Assembly: GCA_023454175.1 (NCBI GenBank)
Contig: JAEXRW010000005.1
Location: 1 to 64,000, forward strand
Origin: Bacillota bacterium
GTDB lineage: Bacteria; Bacillota; Clostridia; Christensenellales; JAEXRW01
Length of the DNA: 64,000 nucleotides
Direction: 5' to 3'
The position numbers were made by a program, and so were the translations under genes. Under the pieces are notes generated by a model. That model had not been told where the DNA came from, did not search any database, and saw only the letters and a program-made list of their open reading frames with translations. This document shows positions 8,502 to 16,618 of the stretch, piece by piece. Positions within the stretch are counted from its first letter, which is position 1. Each line of letters begins with the position of its first letter.

Positions 8502-8864
8502 TCAGCCCTGCTTCTTCTTTTTCTCTTTCACCGGCAGGGCTGCGGCATAGGCCCAGGCCTTCTTCAGCCATTCGTGGAAGGCGTCTTCCGATCCATAGAT
8601 CTCGGGCGGTAGCGATACGTATTCGCGCATCGTCATCCCCTCCCGCGGGGTGAAAGGGGTGATGCCCGGAAGCCTCAATGCTTCCGCCCTGTCTTGCTCG
8701 GACAAACGTACGATGATGTCCTCCTGGTGCGCTGCCGCAAACATGTTGTTGTGGATGAAATACGCCGGGCACCCGAACATCTTTTTCAGTACTGCATCCG
8801 GGAATCTTTCGAGCGCCCTCTCCAGCATCTCCCGCTTTTTCTCCGGTACTTTGGTCCATTCCAT
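8502..8864 (-). CDS. TfoX N-terminal domain-like protein
   Basis: About 120 residues. The segment KKMFGCPAYFIHNNMFAA and the following strand read as a TfoX_N domain, the part of the competence regulator TfoX/Sxy that is widespread as a stand-alone protein of unknown role. The C-terminus is Lys-rich. The start at 8864 (MEWTKVPEKK) is chosen because the domain begins there and GTGGGG lies about nine bases upstream; an earlier in-frame ATG at 8927 would add an unlikely extension. There is nothing to suggest a link to competence in this window. Confidence 0.8.
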   Translation of the reverse strand: MEWTKVPEKKREMLERALERFPDAVLKKMFGCPAYFIHNNMFAAAHQEDIIVRLSEQDRAEALRLPGITPFTPREGMTMREYVSLPPEIYGSEDAFHEWLKKAWAYAAALPVKEKKKKQG

Positions 8865-8925
8865 CGTTAATACCCCACAAATCATTTTAGAGTATATATA
8901 ACCTGAGGAATCATTCTCAATTCTC

Positions 8926-8945
8926 AATTTTCAATTCTCAATTAG
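8926..8945. repeat. AT-rich caattctcaatt-type repeat
   Basis: A second tract of the attctcaattttcaatt type, matching 2050-2073, overlaps the end of the chromate transporter gene. Confidence 0.5.
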
Positions 8946-9517
8946 ATAGCATACGCCACTATGCCGATGGCCGCCGCGCCGATCACGATCAGGATGGGGG
9001 ATACCTTTGTTTTGGCCGAAAGGTACAGCGCGCCGATAAAGATGAATACCGCCGCCGGGTCGATGGAGCGGATGAATCCGGGCACGCTGAACGTCTGGTC
9101 CGTCACCGCCGGCATAAATAGGGCCGACGCCGCGATCACCACCGCCGCCGCGTAGATCAGCCCCGATACCACCGGGCGGATGCCGGCAAGTCCCCCCTGC
9201 ACGATCTCGTTCTTGTTGAATTTGAAAAAGAACCGGGCCAGGATGGTCGCGATGATGAGGGAAGGTCCGATCACGCCCAGCAGCGCGCACATCGCCCCGC
9301 CGAAGCCCGCCAGTTTCATCCCTGCGAAGACCGCGGCGCTCGGTGCGAAGGGCCCCGGCGTCATGTTGGAAATGGCGATCAGGTCGTTGATCTCCTTTGC
9401 GTTCATCCATCCCGCGGCCAGCAGGTCGTGCTGGATCAGCGGGATCATGGCATACCCGCCCCCGATGGTGAAAAGCCCGATGCGGAAAAAGGTGAGGAAG
9501 AGGTTCAGATAGATCAT
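8942..9517 (-). CDS. chromate transporter family protein, half-size subunit 2
   Basis: 191 residues, a single CHR domain with about six membrane segments. The family motif is FRIGLFTIGGGYAMIPLI near the N-terminus, followed by the MTPGPFAPSAAVFAGM segment (family TPGP). Short-chain CHR proteins work as pairs with opposite topology; the known substrate of the family is chromate, but the natural anion in anaerobes is uncertain. Its ATG overlaps the stop of the partner gene by four bases, so the two are coupled. A sulfate-like anion remains possible. Confidence 0.9.
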   Translation of the reverse strand: MIYLNLFLTFFRIGLFTIGGGYAMIPLIQHDLLAAGWMNAKEINDLIAISNMTPGPFAPSAAVFAGMKLAGFGGAMCALLGVIGPSLIIATILARFFFKFNKNEIVQGGLAGIRPVVSGLIYAAAVVIAASALFMPAVTDQTFSVPGFIRSIDPAAVFIFIGALYLSAKTKVSPILIVIGAAAIGIVAYAI

Positions 9518-10128
9518 TTCTTCCGCTCGCGTTTACTTGCGCGCGCGTTCACCTCCCTCCGGATCAAAGCGATGGCGACGCCGATCACCGCGCCCCCCAG
9601 GATCAGCCACATCGCGCTCACGCCGAAGACCAGCGTCAGCACGAATGCCGCTGCGGCAAGTGAGATGGGCAGGATGCTTTTGACACCGCGCCCGGCCCCC
9701 TGCCCTAGTTTCATGGCTGCAGTGATGAGCAGGGCCACTACGGCCGCCGAGATGCCGCGCAGCGCCCCCATCACGTATTTGTTGTTTTGGAATTGCTGGT
9801 AGAAGATCGAGATGAGGATCATGATGGCGATGGAGGGAAAAAGCGTCCCCACCACCGCCATCAGCACGCCCGGGATTTTAGCGATGCGGAAACCCGCGAT
9901 CACGCTCACATTCACCACGATGGGCCCCGGCACCACCTGCGCCAGGCCAAAGATATCCGTGATCTCCTCGTGGGAGATCCATTGGTTATTCTGGACGAAT
10001 TCACGCTCGATGAAGGGTAGCATCGCCAGCCCCCCGCCGAAGGCGAATGTTCCCACCTTCAGCGTGGCAAAAAGGAGTCTGAAAAGCGTTTTTGCCTTTC
10101 CCTTCCCATTTCTATGCGCATCGTCCAT
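9514..10128 (-). CDS. chromate transporter family protein, half-size subunit 1
   Basis: 204 residues with a single CHR domain: KVGTFAFGGGLAMLPFIE at the start and QVVPGPIVVNVSVIAGFR later, then three or four hydrophobic helices and a Lys/Arg-rich cytoplasmic tail. It is paired with the overlapping downstream gene, as usual for short-chain CHR systems. It begins only eight bases after the aconitase stop, so it is probably on the aconitase transcript. No other chromate- or sulfate-related gene is nearby. Confidence 0.9.
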   Translation of the reverse strand: MDDAHRNGKGKAKTLFRLLFATLKVGTFAFGGGLAMLPFIEREFVQNNQWISHEEITDIFGLAQVVPGPIVVNVSVIAGFRIAKIPGVLMAVVGTLFPSIAIMILISIFYQQFQNNKYVMGALRGISAAVVALLITAAMKLGQGAGRGVKSILPISLAAAAFVLTLVFGVSAMWLILGGAVIGVAIALIRREVNARASKRERKK

Positions 10129-10136
10129 CCGTGTTT

Positions 10137-12062
10137 TTAACCTTTTGCCCTGGTATGGTTCAAAAGCCCGCCATCGAGCAGTATTTCCCGTTGCCGCTCC
10201 GCCAATGCCAGGACTGCGTTGAATTCAGTGCCTTTTGTCGTATTCTTTACTTTTATTGTATCCCCATTCTGGACCTGGCTGACCGCGTCATCTATTGCCA
10301 ATACGTCCCCCTGCTCCACCTTGTCGTAATCGGCGGGGTTCTGGAATGTCAGGGGCAATATCCCGCTGTTGATCAGGTTTGCCATGTGGATGCGCGCAAA
10401 AGATTTGCAGATCACGCCCTTGATCCCGAGGTACAGCGGCACCAGCGCCGCATGCTCGCGGCTCGAGCCCTGCCCGTAGTTCTCCCCGGCCACCAGCCAT
10501 CCGCCCTTCTTTTCCCGCGCCCTCGCAGGGAATCCTTCGTCCACCGGCGCCAGGCAGTAGTCTGAAAGGTACGGAATATTGGAGCGGTAGGGCAGTAGTT
10601 TCGCGTTGCTCGGCATGATATGGTCGGTGGTGATGTTGTCGCCCATTTTCAGCAGTACTTCCCCCGCCACCTTTTCAGGTAACGCCACGTTCTGCGGGAA
10701 GGGTTTGATGTTGGGTCCGCGCGCGACCACGTCTTTGTTGCCTTCAGGCGAGGGCAGGATCACCATGCTGTCATCCGCCTTGAAAGTACTCGGCATTTCA
10801 ATGTTCGTTAAGTCGATACCCAGATCACGCGGGTCGCTCAGTACGCCCGTGATGGCGCTGGCCGCCGCCGTCTCCGGGCTCACCAGGTATACGCCCGCGC
10901 CTTTCGTCCCGCTGCGTCCGGGGAAGTTTCGGTTGTTGGTGCGCAGGGATACTGCGTCCGTGGCCGGGGATTGCCCCATGCCGATGCACGGCCCGCACGC
11001 GCATTCCAGGATGCGCGCGCCCGCCGCGATCATGTCCGCCAGCGCCCCGTTTTCCGCCAGCATGTTCAGCACCTGCTTGGAGCCCGGTGCGACCACGAGG
11101 CTGGTGTTCGGGTGTACGGTCTTCCCTTTGAGCACCTTTGCGGCCTTGAGCATGTCCTGCAGCGAGGAGTTCGTGCAGCTCCCGATGCACACCTGGTCCA
11201 CCTTGATGGGGCCGATGTCTTTTACCTTTGCCACGTTGTCCGGGCTGTGCGGCTGCGCAGCAAGTGGCTCTAATGTTGATAAATCTATCTCTATTTCCTC
11301 GTCATACTGCGCGTCCTTGTCGGGCAGGATCTCGGTATAGTCCTTCTCCCGTCCCTGCGCCTTCAGGAACGCCCGCGTGATGTCGTCGCTGGGGAATACG
11401 CTCGTGGTGGCGCCCAGCTCCGCGCCCATGTTCGTGATGGTGGCCCGTTCGGGGATGGAGAGTGTCTTCACGCCTTCCCCCGTGTATTCCATGATCCTGC
11501 CCACGCCGCCCTTCACGGTGAGCCTGCGCAGGACTTCCAGTATCACGTCCTTGGCCGATACGCCGTTGTTCAGCTTTCCGACGAGTTTAACCGCGGTGAT
11601 CTTGGGCATGGGGATGTAGTAGGCCCCCCCGCCCATCGCCACCGCCACGTCCAGGCCGCCCGCGCCGATGGCCAGCATCCCCAGCGCCCCGCCCGTAGGC
11701 GTATGGCTGTCACTCCCCAGCAGTGTCATGCCCGGCACGCCGAAGCGTTCCAGGTGCACCTGGTGGCAGATGCCGTTCCCCGCGCGCGAATAGCGGATGC
11801 CGTGCTTTGCGGTCACCGTCTGGATGTATTTGTGGTCATCGGCGTTTTCCGGTCCCGATTGCAGCGTGTTGTGGTCTATGTATGCGACCGATAATTTCGT
11901 TTTGACCCTTGGCACGTTCATCGCTTCGAATTGCAGGTATGCCATCGTCCCCGTGCTGTCCTGTGTCAGCGTCTGGTCGATGCGCAGAGCGATCTCCCCG
12001 CCTTCCATGCTGCCCGATACCAGGTGGTCCTTGATGATCTTCTTTGCCACGTTCAGTCCCAT
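10137..12062 (-). CDS. aconitate hydratase (short aconitase-type)
   Basis: 641 residues. It would isomerise citrate and isocitrate through cis-aconitate with a [4Fe-4S] cluster. Cluster ligands are visible: the Cys of CIGSCTNSS (about 292) and the pair in ECACGPCIGMG (about 354-358). HTPTGGALGMLAIGAGGLDVA and the SSREHAALVPLYLG swivel segment are also present. The length matches the compact aconitases seen in Clostridia and some deltaproteobacteria, not the 850-900-residue AcnA or AcnB. Homoaconitase or isopropylmalate isomerase is less likely because large and swivel domains are fused and no leucine or lysine genes adjoin. The two chromate-type transporter genes follow at once. Confidence 0.92.
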   Translation of the reverse strand: MGLNVAKKIIKDHLVSGSMEGGEIALRIDQTLTQDSTGTMAYLQFEAMNVPRVKTKLSVAYIDHNTLQSGPENADDHKYIQTVTAKHGIRYSRAGNGICHQVHLERFGVPGMTLLGSDSHTPTGGALGMLAIGAGGLDVAVAMGGGAYYIPMPKITAVKLVGKLNNGVSAKDVILEVLRRLTVKGGVGRIMEYTGEGVKTLSIPERATITNMGAELGATTSVFPSDDITRAFLKAQGREKDYTEILPDKDAQYDEEIEIDLSTLEPLAAQPHSPDNVAKVKDIGPIKVDQVCIGSCTNSSLQDMLKAAKVLKGKTVHPNTSLVVAPGSKQVLNMLAENGALADMIAAGARILECACGPCIGMGQSPATDAVSLRTNNRNFPGRSGTKGAGVYLVSPETAAASAITGVLSDPRDLGIDLTNIEMPSTFKADDSMVILPSPEGNKDVVARGPNIKPFPQNVALPEKVAGEVLLKMGDNITTDHIMPSNAKLLPYRSNIPYLSDYCLAPVDEGFPARAREKKGGWLVAGENYGQGSSREHAALVPLYLGIKGVICKSFARIHMANLINSGILPLTFQNPADYDKVEQGDVLAIDDAVSQVQNGDTIKVKNTTKGTEFNAVLALAERQREILLDGGLLNHTRAKG

Positions 12063-12381
12063 TTTGCCTTGCTCCTTATATCAATAGTTTGAATACGACA
12101 GAAAGCGCGCCTCTTCATAAGGCAGATGCAGAAAATTACCGTAAATAATATTATAACTGCAGGCTGGATATTTTGCACTTTATTTGTTTGTAATCATACA
12201 GCTTCAAGGATAGATATGCATTGTTTATACATTTTGTTCTGGAGGTACCCCGCGGGGTCATTCAATTCACGCCCGAAGGGCATACCGCGATTATACATTA
12301 TATTATAAATTAACCCTGCAGGGCATACCCGCAATTGTACAAATGTGCATGTGATGCACAATGTACATTTAACATCGTTCA
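12063..12381. other. upstream region of the aconitase with palindromic repeats
   Basis: A 319-base AT-rich gap. It holds repeated short palindromes of the form CCC-n3-GGG followed by cata(c), at about 12248-12262, 12273-12288 and 12312-12330. These resemble the CCCGCAGGG units near 46.95 kb. The aconitase promoter must lie at its left edge, but I cannot point to clear boxes. No gene is apparent. Confidence 0.45.
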
Positions 12382-12548
12382 TTAATCCTCAATGGCGAAG
12401 TAATTGGTGTTTCCGTACACGTCCACGAGTGGATGGTGGTTTCCCTTCGCCCTCTTGGATTTCGAATAACGTTTCTGGCACGGGGCTTATGTTTTCCGGC
12501 AGGCGTGTGCACACACTTGGAATTACTTTAGGGCATAACCCGCCGCCC
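12382..12548 (-). pseudogene. decayed C-terminal fragment of a second DNA methyltransferase
   Basis: This stretch aligns nearly base for base with the last 173 bases of the intact methyltransferase gene (14045-14217). Both contain the stop-proximal sequence ttaatcctcaatggcgaa. Translated on the minus strand the tail reads VDVYGNTNYFAIED, against VDAYGNSNYFAIED in the intact gene. A little upstream in another frame it reads ETLFEIQEGEGKPP, against ETVFEIPGGDGQPA. A one-base indel near 12428 splits the frames. The N-terminal and catalytic parts are absent; the flavodoxin-like gene now occupies their place. Synonymous differences show that it is a diverged paralogue, not a recent copy. Confidence 0.85.
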
Positions 12549-12632
12549 GGTGGCGAAAAGTGTATCCTGTGGTTACACCTGAACAAAGGAACATGCATCT
12601 AACGTCTAGCCGCTAATGGATTCACCAGGATA

Positions 12633-14012
12633 TTATGGGTTAACGACTGTATTAAAAGGTCTGGCAGGTATCTCTGGCTTGCTGACCCCGTTTCCGGCAG
12701 CCCGTAATTGCCAAAACTTGTTTGCGCCTTTGATAAACAGCAGTTTCCAGACGAGAAACGGTGTGAACGGTATCGGGCAACTGGCCAGGTTTTCTATCGC
12801 CTCTTCCGGGACAGGCAGGCCTTGTGCCAGGGCTTCTGCGGCGGTTTTCAAAGCCTGGTGGATTTTGAATAGGGGAAAGCCATATTGACTGAACTCTTTG
12901 AGCGGTTCCCCGCTCACTATAGCCTCACCGGCGCCCATCGCCAGCCCGCCTGCCCAGATCATACCGGAGGCGGATGCGAAGTTCCGGCAGATCGACAGGG
13001 CTGCGTTATTCTGGTACGATTCGGGGAAACCGTTGTTGGCCAGCGCAAAAAAGCGCACCAGGCGGGGCTGTGCGGTTTTCTGGCGGTGGCTGGCTATCAG
13101 CTCCAGGGCCATGGTCATCAGGTATGGCGGGGCATCTATATAGAGCGGGAAGGCGAGTATCATGAGGTCGGCGCGCTCAAGCACCGAATACAAGGCTGCC
13201 TCTCCTTCCTGGGTTAAAAGGTTATGTTTCAATGTTAATGATTCGGTTTCCCACCCCCGCTTTTTCAGTATATCCAGCATATAGTTCCCGAGGATGCTGG
13301 AAGTGCTGTTGCTCAATGTTTTGGGACTGGCGATGACAAGGCAGGCGCGCTGGGCCCCGCCCGGTTGACTGGTTGCTGCCTCGCCCGGCGGCACCATTTC
13401 TTTGATCGCAATGCCCCGGGGATAGACATCCGCTCTGGTCAGCAGCGATTGAAACACCTTGAGGATTTTATCGCTGCTATCGCTAGTGTTGATGACTTCT
13501 GCCGCATAGCTCGGGGTGATCATGTCGATGGCATGCCGGCCTACCAGTTTTTTAAACGTTTCGGCCTCGGCGTCATTTTGTATTTTCTGTATGCCTACGC
13601 CTATAAGCCGTGGCCTTTTCACGTAACGTGGTATATGATGGATTTCGCCAAGATAACTTTGGAAATAAGGCAGCAATACCGGTAACGTACGGTCGATGAC
13701 TTTCTTCAGCGGCGGCGAATAACCGCCAAAGATAACCGGTGTCAATAGCACTACGGTATCACTTTGTACCCAGGTTTTAAACAGTTCCTGGTAAGCTGGC
13801 TCTTTGTAGCGGCATATACCGGGAGTCTCCAGCCAGCAGGCGAAGCAGCCAATGCAATTGGCTATTTTCAGCTCGTCGGTGGAAAAGATCCGGACTTCTG
13901 CTCCATCCCTTTGGAATACCTCGGTCATAATGCCCGGTATCGATGGCAGGTCCTCTCCACCAGTTCCATCCAGGATCATGATCTTCTTACCCGGATTTGA
14001 TTTTGCCTTCAT
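12633..14012 (-). CDS. double flavodoxin-fold NAD(P)H-dependent oxidoreductase-like protein
   Basis: About 459 residues with two flavodoxin-like halves. The first (about 10-190) begins KKIMILDGTGG and carries a Cys-rich segment CIGCFACWLETPGIC typical of iron-sulfur flavoproteins and NADPH-dependent FMN reductases. The second (about 225-400) has VIASPKTLSNSTSS for the FMN phosphate and the LAFPLYIDAPP strand. The substrate is unknown. The fused architecture may let two flavins or one flavin and a redox Cys pair cooperate. GGAGGGAG five bases before the ATG at 14012 fixes the start over an earlier ATG at 14036. It follows the methyltransferase by 32 bases, perhaps in one transcript, and sits where a second methyltransferase was lost. 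Confidence 0.8.
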   Translation of the reverse strand: MKAKSNPGKKIMILDGTGGEDLPSIPGIMTEVFQRDGAEVRIFSTDELKIANCIGCFACWLETPGICRYKEPAYQELFKTWVQSDTVVLLTPVIFGGYSPPLKKVIDRTLPVLLPYFQSYLGEIHHIPRYVKRPRLIGVGIQKIQNDAEAETFKKLVGRHAIDMITPSYAAEVINTSDSSDKILKVFQSLLTRADVYPRGIAIKEMVPPGEAATSQPGGAQRACLVIASPKTLSNSTSSILGNYMLDILKKRGWETESLTLKHNLLTQEGEAALYSVLERADLMILAFPLYIDAPPYLMTMALELIASHRQKTAQPRLVRFFALANNGFPESYQNNAALSICRNFASASGMIWAGGLAMGAGEAIVSGEPLKEFSQYGFPLFKIHQALKTAAEALAQGLPVPEEAIENLASCPIPFTPFLVWKLLFIKGANKFWQLRAAGNGVSKPEIPARPFNTVVNP

Positions 14013-14044
14013 TTTACTCCCTCCTGCCAATTTCATTCTATAGG

Positions 14045-15370
14045 TTAATCCTCAATGGCGAAATAATTGCTGTTCCCGTACGCGTCCACGGTGTGGATGG
14101 CGGGTTGCCCGTCGCCCCCCGGGATCTCGAATACCGTTTCCAGCGCGGGGTTCCTGCCGCTGCGGAAGGAGTAGGCGCACACGCGGAATACCCTGTTTTG
14201 GATATGGCCCGCCGCCCAGTAGTCCAGCGCCTCATATCCCTCGCATTCTTCCCCGAGCATGATCTTGTCGCCGGTCATCGCGCTGTCTTCCAGTTTCAGC
14301 TGCCGGATCTCCCCTTTGAGGGCTGCGTTTTCGATCTCGGGAGAATATGAAACCATTTGGACGGTGTAGCCCTTCTTCCCGTTTGTCGAGTAACGGATGG
14401 AAAGGCTCGGCAGGGGTGCCTCCGTGTTCCCCGGATACAGCAGAAACCCTTTTCCCGTTTCCAGCAGGCGCTTCCGCACCACGCACTCGGAGGCCATGCT
14501 GCTGTCGCACCCCAGGAACCGCCGCCCCAGCTTCGCCGCCGCCGCGCACGTGGTGCCCGAGCCCGAAAAAAGGTCCACCGCCAGCCCCTTCTCGGGCGAT
14601 GAGGCCAACAGGATCCTTTCCAGCAGCTTTTCGGGTTTCTGCGTATCGTATCCCGTGCGTTCGGGGTCCTTTTGCTGCAGGTGGGCGATGTCGTTCCAGA
14701 CGTCCCCCGGCGACATCAGGTCGTCGGCGCTGTAGGAGTACGTTTTCCCGGCTGACTTGATGGTGAAGTAGACGTGCCCGTCCTCCCCCATCACCCGCTT
14801 CATGTTGTTCCGTTTTTCAGACCCGCGTTTTTCCGCCACTGCCTGCACGTTGAAATAGGGGTTTTCGTCTTTGGCGTAGACCAGGATATTGTCGTGTTTG
14901 TGGGAAAAGCTGTTGGAAGAGCGTCCGCCGCTTTTATAATGCCAGATGATCTCGTTCATGAACCGTTTCTGCCCGAATACCTCGTCCAGCAGCAGGCGGA
15001 TGTGCGCCGAGAGCCGCTGGTCCACATGCACGTAGATCGTCCCGTCCTGGTGCAGGAGTTCCCTGCATCCCGTCAGCACCTTTTTCATCATGTCCAGGTA
15101 TTCGTTTTGCTTGCGCATGGAAAAGTCGTGATAGGCTTCGATGTTGATAGTCCGGGTGGAGTCGTTCCGGTATCCCTTTTCCCCGTACCGCTGCCGCAGC
15201 TGGAAAGTCTGTCCCGTCATGAAAGGAGGGTCGATGTAGATCAGCGTCGCCTTGCCCCCGTATTTCTGGATGAGGGCGGGCAGGACCTCCACCGAATCGC
15301 GTGTGAAGAATTCCCCGGTTGGCATTCCGCCATGGGTTTCCTTGCTTACAGGTACTGCTGTGAGGCGCAT
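14045..15370 (-). CDS. site-specific DNA methyltransferase (beta-class, adenine/cytosine-N4 type), orphan
   Basis: 441 residues. Motif IV IYIDPPF (DPPF, catalytic) comes near residue 45 and precedes the SAM-binding motif I, DLFSGSGTTCAAA, near residue 270. This is the beta-class order seen in type III Mod and related amino-methyltransferases. The target recognition part lies between. The last ~90 residues form an extra C-terminal domain that is conserved in the decayed copy at 12.4 kb. There is no restriction endonuclease, specificity subunit or Vsr gene nearby, so it looks solitary. The start is the annotated ATG with AAAGGCGATGAG upstream; a slightly later Met is possible. Confidence 0.88.
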   Translation of the reverse strand: MRLTAVPVSKETHGGMPTGEFFTRDSVEVLPALIQKYGGKATLIYIDPPFMTGQTFQLRQRYGEKGYRNDSTRTINIEAYHDFSMRKQNEYLDMMKKVLTGCRELLHQDGTIYVHVDQRLSAHIRLLLDEVFGQKRFMNEIIWHYKSGGRSSNSFSHKHDNILVYAKDENPYFNVQAVAEKRGSEKRNNMKRVMGEDGHVYFTIKSAGKTYSYSADDLMSPGDVWNDIAHLQQKDPERTGYDTQKPEKLLERILLASSPEKGLAVDLFSGSGTTCAAAAKLGRRFLGCDSSMASECVVRKRLLETGKGFLLYPGNTEAPLPSLSIRYSTNGKKGYTVQMVSYSPEIENAALKGEIRQLKLEDSAMTGDKIMLGEECEGYEALDYWAAGHIQNRVFRVCAYSFRSGRNPALETVFEIPGGDGQPAIHTVDAYGNSNYFAIED

Positions 15371-15602
15371 ATGCTGCTCATCGCCTTTTATAAATTACCG
15401 TGTTTCTGCGGCCTTCATCATTCGTTGAAGGAATACGCTCCAGATATTTATAAAATTGCACAAAGTCCCCGGGTGATTTATAATGCACAGTATGAAAGGT
15501 TTGAATATACTATTGGATATAAATATAACATAAAAGCGAAAAAGAGAAAACTGGCGTTTTTTCTATTCTTTACAGGATATTTAAAGAAAGTGGGACGAAG
15601 GT
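15371..15602. other. divergent promoter region
   Basis: A 232-base AT-rich gap between the methyltransferase (minus) and the small plus-strand gene. It must hold promoters in both directions; no convincing spaced box pair was fixed. Confidence 0.4.
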
Positions 15603-15875
15603 TTGAAACAGGTCTGGGGCATCCTTTATGAAGGCCAGAAGATGGTGAAAAACGCGGTGGTCGGGTTTGATATCCCGGCGCGCTCGGTGGAGGCGGCCAT
15701 TCCGCCCCTTTGCAGAGAGCTGGATATCCCCCGTCCCGTCGTCCTTTCCAAGCACGAAAAGGAAATGGAACAGTTCGGCTATACGGTTTTCAGCGCTGGT
15801 GATTTTGTGGAATACGTAGAGTTTGAGCGGTTCTCCCTGCGCCGTCTGGACGAGGAAGACACCAAACGGAAATAG
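15603..15875 (+). CDS. conserved-looking small protein of unknown function
   Basis: 90 residues. It starts at TTG (MKQVWGILYEGQK) with GGGACGAAGG just upstream. It has no membrane segment, no Cys, and no motif I recognise. The composition and codon use fit the neighbours, and the frame ends 37 bases before the flavin reductase-like gene, so the two are probably co-transcribed. The charged C-terminus (RRLDEEDTKRK) and central KHEKEMEQ suggest a soluble alpha/beta protein. The function is unknown. Confidence 0.7.
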   Translation: MKQVWGILYEGQKMVKNAVVGFDIPARSVEAAIPPLCRELDIPRPVVLSKHEKEMEQFGYTVFSAGDFVEYVEFERFSLRRLDEEDTKRK

Positions 15876-15915
15876 CGGGATATAATAAACGAATGATGAT
15901 TGGCGGAGGTATATG

Positions 15916-16419
15916 ATGGCATCCATGGATTTTGAAAAGTACACGGGCAGGTTGCTGGATCAGATGGGCAAGGGCCTTCTCCTGGTCTCAGGGGTGGAAA
16001 AGCCCAATATCATGACCATCGGCTGGGGCAGCATGGGGGTCTATTGGGGCAAACCCATGTTCGTCGCCGTCGTGCGTCCCTCGCGGCATACGCACGCTCT
16101 TCTGGAAGTAAGCGGCGAGTTCACCGTCAATATGGCTTATTCGGATTTCAAAAAGGAGCTGGGTATCTGCGGTACGGTCTCGGGCAGGGACCAGGATAAA
16201 TTCGCCCTCTGCGGCTATACCCCAGTCCCCTCCCGCAAGGTATCCGTCCCTGTCATCGATAAATGTGACCTGTACCTGGAGTGCAGGGTGGCGTATTATC
16301 TGGACATGAACCCCGATACGCTGGACATGGGGCTGGATATGAAGTGGTACAAGGGTGAGGATTACCACACCATCTATTTCGCCGAGATACTTGAGTGTTA
16401 TGAACGGGCTTTAGGTTGA
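15916..16419 (+). CDS. flavin reductase-like domain protein
   Basis: 167 residues of the flavin reductase-like (FMN-binding split barrel) family. NIMTIGWGSMGVYWGKPMF, the VRPSRHTHALLE phosphate-contact segment, and EFTVNMAYSD are the standard family order. Such proteins bind FMN and often act as NAD(P)H:flavin or ferredoxin-linked reductases; the partner is unknown. Two adjacent ATGs exist; the second lies six bases after GGAGG and is preferred. A terminator follows. The double flavodoxin-fold gene is within 2 kb but on the other strand. Confidence 0.88.
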   Translation: MASMDFEKYTGRLLDQMGKGLLLVSGVEKPNIMTIGWGSMGVYWGKPMFVAVVRPSRHTHALLEVSGEFTVNMAYSDFKKELGICGTVSGRDQDKFALCGYTPVPSRKVSVPVIDKCDLYLECRVAYYLDMNPDTLDMGLDMKWYKGEDYHTIYFAEILECYERALG

Positions 16420-16438
16420 TATTGAATAAAGCTGAAGG

Positions 16439-16468
16439 AAGCCGTGCCTGAAAAGGTAACGGCTTTTT
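16439..16468 (+). terminator. terminator after the flavin reductase-like gene
   Basis: Stem AAGCCGT/ACGGCTT (16439-16445 with 16459-16465), running into five T. Confidence 0.8.
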
Positions 16469-16618
16469 GTTTGAACCGTTTTTATCAGAACGTATATTGG
16501 CATTGGGTCGGTGGCGCCTGTCTCAGGTATTTGTGGATGCGGTGCAGGTGTGCTATTATTTTACTGTACGCAGTAAATATTTTTATACCGCAAATAAATG
16601 CGTCAAGGAGTTTGGAAT

